DNA of 64,000 nucleotides from Ardenticatenaceae bacterium (GTDB taxonomy: Bacteria; Chloroflexota; Anaerolineae; Promineifilales; Promineifilaceae), in the NCBI GenBank assembly GCA_011525915.1, contig WYBM01000103.1, positions 1-64,000 of the forward strand, given 5' to 3'. The notes below the pieces were generated by a model. It was given only the letters and a program-made list of their open reading frames with translations. It made no database searches and was not told the origin of the DNA. This document shows positions 58,370 to 64,000 of the stretch, piece by piece (position 1 is the stretch's first letter; the number at the start of each line of letters is the position of its first letter). A program made the position numbers and the translations under genes.

Positions 58370-59906
58370 GCGACTGACCACAATGCACGCAGTACACCAC
58401 GGTCACGTTCCCGGAAACCACCTGGCCGTGCCCACAATGGGCACACTGCCGCAGAAAACGGCCGTCATACCCACAGCCAGGGCAGAAAGCATAGTCATCG
58501 GCCTGTTCTCGCCCACACTGGGGGCAATGAACGTGTGCTGCTGGCGGTGAGGGAGAAGACACAACCATATCTGCTGGCTTATAAGACGGTTGCGGCGACT
58601 CCTCAGCTGCCTTTACTTCAAGTTCGGCAGGGGCCGTGGGGGGCGGGGCTTCATCCACCAAGGATGGCGTTAGAGGGGACGGGCGTTTAGCATATACCAC
58701 CATCAAGGTCCCCACCAACATCACCCCCCCGGTTACCCAAAGCAAACTCCGGAAAGGCAGCAAGATACCCAAAGAAATGACCCCCAAAAAGATAAATAAC
58801 AACCAGGCCATCCACCACATCATGTTCCGTCTGCCGGTCATTAGCCAGGAAAACCCCACCAGCAAGACACCAACAACAACAAAAGCCACCAGTGCGGCCA
58901 CAAGCCCACCCACAAATCCACTCAAAAAGGTCAATAACGGATAAAATAAAAGGAATCCAAAGCCCATCAGCAAATAGCCGGGCAATTCCAAGCTTTGACC
59001 TTCGCTGCGGAAGACAATGATCAATGTCCCCAGAAATAAAAGCATAAGCAAAGGGGCCATGGTGCCCAGAATGGCAAAGTCATCTTGCAGGCTGGCAACG
59101 CGCTGAGCAAAACTCAACTGCTGCGGCAATGTCAGATAAATATCACGATTAGCTACCAGGTTATCATAACGCCAGGTGAAGGTCTCCCCAGGTGATGACA
59201 AGGGCGCGATGGCCGTGGTGGGCAAAGAATGCTGAGGCACTTCACTGCCTGCCAGGCCCTCTATCACGATCACCACATCCAACTGGTTTGTACGCCGGTT
59301 CTGGCTCAAACCATAAGAAAAGCTGCTGGCCCCATCGGCTCGGTATCGAATGCGGATATCATGCTCAGCGCCGGGGTTAAGGGTTGTCAGCCAGCGTATC
59401 TGCTGCGGCGTGTACTGCACATCTAGAGGCTCTTCTCCATCCACTTCAAAATGCACATCGTTTAATGTCTCCAGATTGGCGGGAAAGGGAAAGATCAACT
59501 CCAACGTGGTTGTCAGGCCGGTAGGCGAATGCTGCAGGTGGTATTCACTTTCAAAGTCCAGATCATACAGGGTAACACTAACCCTCTCCTGCTCTTCAAA
59601 ACGCGCTTTCAGGGTGGCCTGTACATGGTTCTCCCAGACTGAAAAGTTAGCCGGCTGAGTTTCGGCGTCTGCGCCAGCCACCATAACGCCCGGCGCGCCG
59701 CTAGCGTAGCTCAAAAAGTTCGTGGTGACCGGCGCCTGTGTGATAGCCCGACCACGGGCATAATCCAAAAATTCTTGTTGATCCTCAGTATAAATCTGCT
59801 CTTCCAGGGAATTGACCACCACCAGAACCACAAGAACCAGAGACGCCAACCCAAACAACAAAACCCCGATGAATGCGTTATGCCATCTGCTTTTGGTCGT
59901 TTTCAT
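58365..59906 (-). CDS. Polytopic membrane protein with C-terminal double zinc ribbon
   Basis: 513 residues. TM1 (about 12-32), a roughly 240-residue extracytoplasmic domain, about six TM helices (about 280-405), a Pro-rich cytoplasmic linker and a double zinc ribbon at the C-terminus: four CxxC knuckles in CPQCGREQ, CPGCGYDG, CAHCGHGQ and CVHCGQSL. The overall layout recalls CreD-like inner-membrane proteins but similarity is not certain. It follows the 184-residue gene with a 15-base gap and is followed after 8 bases by pyrD. Function unknown. Confidence 0.8.
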   Translation of the reverse strand: MKTTKSRWHNAFIGVLLFGLASLVLVVLVVVNSLEEQIYTEDQQEFLDYARGRAITQAPVTTNFLSYASGAPGVMVAGADAETQPANFSVWENHVQATLKARFEEQERVSVTLYDLDFESEYHLQHSPTGLTTTLELIFPFPANLETLNDVHFEVDGEEPLDVQYTPQQIRWLTTLNPGAEHDIRIRYRADGASSFSYGLSQNRRTNQLDVVIVIEGLAGSEVPQHSLPTTAIAPLSSPGETFTWRYDNLVANRDIYLTLPQQLSFAQRVASLQDDFAILGTMAPLLMLLFLGTLIIVFRSEGQSLELPGYLLMGFGFLLFYPLLTFLSGFVGGLVAALVAFVVVGVLLVGFSWLMTGRRNMMWWMAWLLFIFLGVISLGILLPFRSLLWVTGGVMLVGTLMVVYAKRPSPLTPSLVDEAPPPTAPAELEVKAAEESPQPSYKPADMVVSSPSPPAAHVHCPQCGREQADDYAFCPGCGYDGRFLRQCAHCGHGQVVSGNVTVVYCVHCGQSL

Positions 59907-59921
59907 CGTTACCGTCCTTTA

Positions 59922-60476
59922 TCAGCGGTAAACCCCTTCCACCACAGCTTCCCCTTCACGCAGTTCCAGGCGAGTGAGTTCAATGGGCAGTTGCAAATTA
60001 TCATAGACGGCCTGGGCCTGGGCCACCATGTCTACCAAGAAATTGGGGGCCGTTGCACCACCCATGCCCAATTCCTGGACATGGCCCACCGGTTTGCCAT
60101 TGTCCAAGGTGACAGTGGCCCGGCCCATCACCGGCGTGCGCAAGCCCCCCACGTGCAGCAGCCCTCGGGCCACCACGCCATCCGGGTGAATCTCCACATA
60201 AGGACGGCTAAATGGCAGCTGATCACGGCCGTCGATAAACCAGGCAATCGTATCGGCGGCCATCTTGTCAGTGATCACCAGCCGGAACGGTTCACCAACC
60301 GCGTCCCGCGCCTGCCAGTGCGCCCGAATTTCTGCCACTTCCGGGTACAATATCGGCGCTGCTTCCGGCCAATCGGCCCGACCCTGTCCGGACAGTAACA
60401 ACCAGGCAAAGCCATTTGCCAGCAGCAAGACCAGCGCAATCCATAGGTTTTTAGAGCGCATGAGTTGTGTTTTCAT
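59922..60476 (-). CDS. Membrane-anchored protein of unknown function
   Basis: 184 residues. N-terminal TM or uncleaved signal (LWIALVLLLANGFAWLLL), then one extracytoplasmic alpha/beta domain. Segment VDMVAQAQAVYDNLQLPIEL followed by RLELREGEAVVEGVYR is reminiscent of the C-terminal half of LmeA-like/DUF2993 lipid-binding proteins, but I cannot confirm that. The ATG lies one base after the stop of the giant membrane-protein gene, so translation is coupled. The alternative longer frame overlaps that gene and has no signal sequence. Confidence 0.72.
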   Translation of the reverse strand: MKTQLMRSKNLWIALVLLLANGFAWLLLSGQGRADWPEAAPILYPEVAEIRAHWQARDAVGEPFRLVITDKMAADTIAWFIDGRDQLPFSRPYVEIHPDGVVARGLLHVGGLRTPVMGRATVTLDNGKPVGHVQELGMGGATAPNFLVDMVAQAQAVYDNLQLPIELTRLELREGEAVVEGVYR

Positions 60477-60477
60477 G

Positions 60478-63400
60478 TCATTCCCAATACTCCAGCAGCC
60501 CGCGCATCTCTTTAGAAAAACCGCGTACTTTTTCCAACCGGCGCTCCAGAGCAATGCCCAACGCCACCAGAGACCCGCCTAACAACAATAACACATAGGT
60601 ATTGGCGTTCAAAAGAGGCTCAACGAGTTGGCCAGACACGGCCACCACAACCCCGGCCATACCCGCATATAACAAGCGCCGCACCCGGCGCATACTGCCA
60701 AACCAGGCAATGGCCAGCCCCTCTAAAATCATCAGCAGGGCGTAGACGCCGCCATAGGGCCCAAATGATTGCCAGAAAAGCGAACCCAAAAGCAGCAGCA
60801 GCGCTGCCCGGTCAACCCAGCGGGCCAGCCGCCGGCTGCCCCAGGCCCATTCTGCCCAGCCCACCCCTAACAAATAGAAGCCAGCCGGCATGGCATAAAA
60901 CTGCAGCTCCGACTGTTCAGCCAATAAAAACAGCCAGCCACACCATGAGCCCAACAGCATGAGAACAGCACCGTACCCCAGCCAGCGCCAGCGCTCCACC
61001 AGCGCTGCTGTCAAATAAAGTAGGCCAATCAGCGCCATGGTTACCAGCAGCACACGCACCAACAGCAGTTCGGCGGGCAGCTGCAGCAACCAGACATCCC
61101 CCCACAACAGCTGCACCCATAAGGCCATCACATCTACCCGGGCCGCCGCCAGATATAACGTAAACAGGGACAGGAACCACCCGCTCAGGTACAACGGCCG
61201 TACCCATACCTGCTGCCACATGGCAGTCTGGGCCAGTTTATGCTGTTGGAAGCGCAGCCAACAACCGGGTAGGCCATAAGCCAGAGTCAACAAGGCCAGG
61301 GCCACTGGCCAGAGGGTAAAAGGTACGTCCTGCCAGGCTAAAAACTGGGCCAAAGCCACCACACCCAACCCCAACGGGAAAGCGGAAAACCAACTTAATG
61401 ACCAGGCCGTGGCCAGCACGGCCAGCAGCAGCCCATGGGTCACTGTTACGGCCGTGCCCGCCCCACTGCCTGAGAGAGCCAGCACCTGGCCCACACCCAC
61501 GTTCAGGCCCAGCAGCAGGTAAAACGGGCGTGACCAACCGGTCATCACCAGTTTTCCATTTACCACCAACGGCGCTTCCTGACGCCATCGCGCCACCCCC
61601 AGGCCGGCCAGGGCGGTGATCAACGTAACCGGCAAAAACGCCAGTGCCAGTTGAGACGGTGACTGGGCCCAGCCCAGCCAACGCATAAAGGCCAGGGCTG
61701 CCAACTGCAGCCAGCCCCAGGCCAGCAGCAGCCACGGCCGCTGCCAAAAACGCCACAGCGCGTAGGTGTACACGGCCGTGCCCCAGACCACGGCCAGCAG
61801 CCAGCCCCATTCACTGTTAAACGTCAGTGCGGCACTAACGGCCGTGCCGCCAAGGGCCACGCCATACAAAGACCAGGCCCACCAGCGCCAGCCGCGCTGG
61901 GCCAGCGCTGCCAACCACGCGGACGGTCGTGACCAGGGAAAAGCGCCTAGTTTTGGCTGGGTTTCATCTGGTTCAACGCCGCAACGGCCGTCCAGCCAGT
62001 GGGCCAATGCCAGTGCCAGCAAAATGCCCGGCCATAACGCCAGCCCCAAAGTTACCCCGGCCACCCCCGCCAACTGCCAGCCAGTGATATAGGGCACAAC
62101 GGCCAGGCCCACGGCCAGATGAAAGGCGGCTGGCCAACGCCACCACACGGCCGTAGCCCCCAAAACAAGAGCAGCCAAACTGTAACCCACAAACGCCCCA
62201 AACTGCGTTTCGCTGGCCAGAACCAACCCGAAAACCGTCCAGAAAACCATCATTAACAGCAGCGGTGGTGTATATGCTGCCAATGCCCGGCGGGTTAACA
62301 CCCAGGCCAGCACCGTATACAGGCCGCCGATGCCGATGAGCAGCCAGCCAAAAGCATAGCCAGCCGTCACGCCCCATTCAGCTAACAACAGTGCCGCAGC
62401 CAGCGGCAAGGCCACCGTGCCCGGGTACCACCAGACCGGGGTGCGGAACAGCCAGACAGATAAAACAGCCAGCCCGGCGTCAAATAAAAGCGCCCCAATG
62501 AGCACTGGCCGCGACTCAGCTACCAGCAGTGTGCCTACCACGGCCGTGCCGTAGGCCAATACATAAAACGGCAGGCGGTAAGCCGGTTCGTGCCGGGTTA
62601 CCCATCGTCCCGCCGTCAGCAGAGGCAGGGCAAACGCCAGCACCAACAGCCCCACGGCCGTTAGCGACGCCGCCGGCCAGGCCCACAGCAGCAGGTAAAC
62701 AGCCCAGGCTGGCAGCAAGAAAAGTACCACATACAAAAAGCGAGCTCGCACTGGCTGTGTTTTCTGGCGGAAATGGGCGTCCAGCCATATCATTGAACCA
62801 TAAAAAACCATACCCAGAGCCACGGCTACCACCGAGACGGGCACATCCCAAAAGCCCCACAGTAAGGCCAACGGTGCGATCAGATGTGCTGTCACCCATA
62901 GGGGGCGGCGCCACCAGCCGTAACCCAACCGCCTCATAAGCAAGGTGATGATAGCTGTGAATCCCAACACCAACACCAGCCAGCTTACGCCATGCCAACG
63001 CAGCATGGGTGCGGGCAGCACATACCAACCGCGTATGGTGAGCATGGTCCAGGGAACCAGCATGAGCACAGCCGCAAACCAGGCAAACCGCTCACGCCGG
63101 TAAAGCCGCGCCGCCAGCGCATATAACCCCACCAACAGCAGCAAGGCTGTGATCGTCCACGTTTGCTGTGTCACACCCCCGCCCAGCCAGATGAGGTTGC
63201 GCCCCAACGCCAGCCCCATGGCTCCGGCAGAAACCAGCCACCCGGTCAGGCGCAACGGCCGTCTATATAAACGCCAGGCCGGCCGCCACCACCCACCACG
63301 CTGCCAGGCCAACTGATACAAAAAGCGTTCTGTCAACACTAAACCAACTGCCAGCAAGGCCGCCAGCGCCGCCGAACGTCCGCTGCCGTGGCTGTATACC

Positions 63401-63996
63401 TTAACCAGCAGCCCCCCGGCCAGGGCACCAGACCAGATGCCCAGGTAAGCCCACACCACCCGCTGCCGCGACCAGGCATAGATGAGCAGCCCGCCGCCTA
63501 AGCACAGTTGTGACAGCGCCACCCAAACCAGATCGCTCTCGGCCACCGTCAGCATGAGCCAGAAGTTTAATGACGCCAGAGTAAATGTCAGCGCCAGGGC
63601 CACATCGGTTAATGGTTTCAGCCGTTCCATGCGCTGCCACTGCCACCAGCCAGTAAACGCAAAATAACCGGGAACGATGGCGGCTACAGCCGGGTTGAGC
63701 CATCTCGTTGGCGCTCCCCACGTGTTAAGCAGCAAGGCCCAGCCGGCAGGCAGCAAGACCCCGCCCACCCCCAACCAGCGCCGGTTGTGCCCTACCCAGG
63801 CAACTGTGAAGTAAAAGACAGCCAGCCAGAGCAGCACCACCGCCAAGGTGAATGGCTGCTGCGCCCCCCAGGCCACCACAAGGGCGGCCACCGCACTAAG
63901 ATGGGCCGCTGTCTGCCAGGCACGGCCGTACACCCAGCGCACACGCCGTACCCGCGTACAAATCCAGAGCAGCCCCCAGGCCACGGCCGTATACAC
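60478..63996 (-). CDS. Giant polytopic membrane protein, probably incomplete at its N-terminus
   Basis: At least 1172 residues, nearly all hydrophobic, rich in Trp/Leu/Ala, with on the order of 35-40 potential TM helices spaced by short Arg/Trp-rich loops. The frame reaches the right edge; a GTG at 63996 is only the last possible start in the window and the true start is probably outside. No catalytic motif or recognised family is visible. The C-terminus ends LEKVRGFSKEMRGLLEYWE, cytoplasmic and charged. It is co-directional with and coupled to the next gene. Such very large all-membrane proteins are seen in Chloroflexota, but function is unknown. Confidence 0.75.
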   Translation of the reverse strand: MYTAVAWGLLWICTRVRRVRWVYGRAWQTAAHLSAVAALVVAWGAQQPFTLAVVLLWLAVFYFTVAWVGHNRRWLGVGGVLLPAGWALLLNTWGAPTRWLNPAVAAIVPGYFAFTGWWQWQRMERLKPLTDVALALTFTLASLNFWLMLTVAESDLVWVALSQLCLGGGLLIYAWSRQRVVWAYLGIWSGALAGGLLVKVYSHGSGRSAALAALLAVGLVLTERFLYQLAWQRGGWWRPAWRLYRRPLRLTGWLVSAGAMGLALGRNLIWLGGGVTQQTWTITALLLLVGLYALAARLYRRERFAWFAAVLMLVPWTMLTIRGWYVLPAPMLRWHGVSWLVLVLGFTAIITLLMRRLGYGWWRRPLWVTAHLIAPLALLWGFWDVPVSVVAVALGMVFYGSMIWLDAHFRQKTQPVRARFLYVVLFLLPAWAVYLLLWAWPAASLTAVGLLVLAFALPLLTAGRWVTRHEPAYRLPFYVLAYGTAVVGTLLVAESRPVLIGALLFDAGLAVLSVWLFRTPVWWYPGTVALPLAAALLLAEWGVTAGYAFGWLLIGIGGLYTVLAWVLTRRALAAYTPPLLLMMVFWTVFGLVLASETQFGAFVGYSLAALVLGATAVWWRWPAAFHLAVGLAVVPYITGWQLAGVAGVTLGLALWPGILLALALAHWLDGRCGVEPDETQPKLGAFPWSRPSAWLAALAQRGWRWWAWSLYGVALGGTAVSAALTFNSEWGWLLAVVWGTAVYTYALWRFWQRPWLLLAWGWLQLAALAFMRWLGWAQSPSQLALAFLPVTLITALAGLGVARWRQEAPLVVNGKLVMTGWSRPFYLLLGLNVGVGQVLALSGSGAGTAVTVTHGLLLAVLATAWSLSWFSAFPLGLGVVALAQFLAWQDVPFTLWPVALALLTLAYGLPGCWLRFQQHKLAQTAMWQQVWVRPLYLSGWFLSLFTLYLAAARVDVMALWVQLLWGDVWLLQLPAELLLVRVLLVTMALIGLLYLTAALVERWRWLGYGAVLMLLGSWCGWLFLLAEQSELQFYAMPAGFYLLGVGWAEWAWGSRRLARWVDRAALLLLLGSLFWQSFGPYGGVYALLMILEGLAIAWFGSMRRVRRLLYAGMAGVVVAVSGQLVEPLLNANTYVLLLLGGSLVALGIALERRLEKVRGFSKEMRGLLEYWE

Positions 63997-64000
63997 CAGA

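Noticed and set aside
1-64000. tRNA, rRNA or other structured RNA genes
   Set aside because: I scanned the gaps for T-loop (GGTTCRA) and rRNA-like blocks and saw none; a covariance-model search would be needed to exclude small RNAs.

Overview
The window is chromosomal DNA of about 55% GC (by eye), coding-dense, with Shine-Dalgarno-led operons and no phage, transposon, CRISPR, rRNA or tRNA that I can see. Gene content points to a Chloroflexota bacterium, probably an Anaerolineae/Ardenticatenia-type filament former. The clues are large multidomain extracellular proteins, Val/Glu- or Thr/Pro-rich linkers behind lipoprotein signals, eukaryote-like kinases fused to FGE-sulfatase domains, and a secreted amylase ending in FLPVVAKP. 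The taxonomy is inference. A striking genome-style signature is the palindrome ACGGCCGT, which I count by hand at about 110 copies (roughly one per 0.6 kb, against 1-2 expected).

Layout. 0.1-4.8 kb (minus): TPR protein, RTX-tailed subtilase, small nuclease, Gfo/Idh oxidoreductase. 4.8-12.1 kb (minus): a compact set of methyltransferase, peptide-binding lipoprotein, HAMP-GAF membrane receptor without an output domain, and three MinD/ParA-like ATPases. This is a candidate undescribed signalling or positioning system. 12.2-20 kb (minus): GNAT, a giant nucleotide-transporter-like/HEAT/cNMP-binding fusion, dnaA, folA, thyA. 20-27.6 kb: a twin-kinase/FGE membrane protein and an unrecognised HxxxDG protein on minus, divergent from a YegI-like kinase on plus that is driven by a promoter with twin palindromes. 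27.6-36 kb: DUF2461 and a membrane protein (minus), then a PD40 propeller protein, an orphan sugar-type binding protein and phnD-phnC-phnE (plus). 36-39.5 kb: a GAF-GGDEF protein and an EAD-STAND-FGE conflict-type ATPase; this block looks more AT-rich than its surroundings. 40-42 kb: serB-like phosphatase and class V aminotransferase. 42-46 kb: rpmH-rnpA-yidD-PQQ propeller-yidC-jag. 46-64 kb (minus): serA, a 1928-residue amylase, acylphosphatase-FecR-murA, pyrD, and a chain of membrane proteins running off the right edge.

The genes combine ribosome/membrane-insertion housekeeping, nucleotide and serine biosynthesis (thyA, folA, pyrD; serA, serB and a likely serC-type aminotransferase), nutrient capture (amylase, phosphonate-type transporter, orphan binding proteins) and a heavy load of signalling proteins. 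No experimental or database check was possible; starts were chosen by Shine-Dalgarno, signal peptide and overlap evidence.
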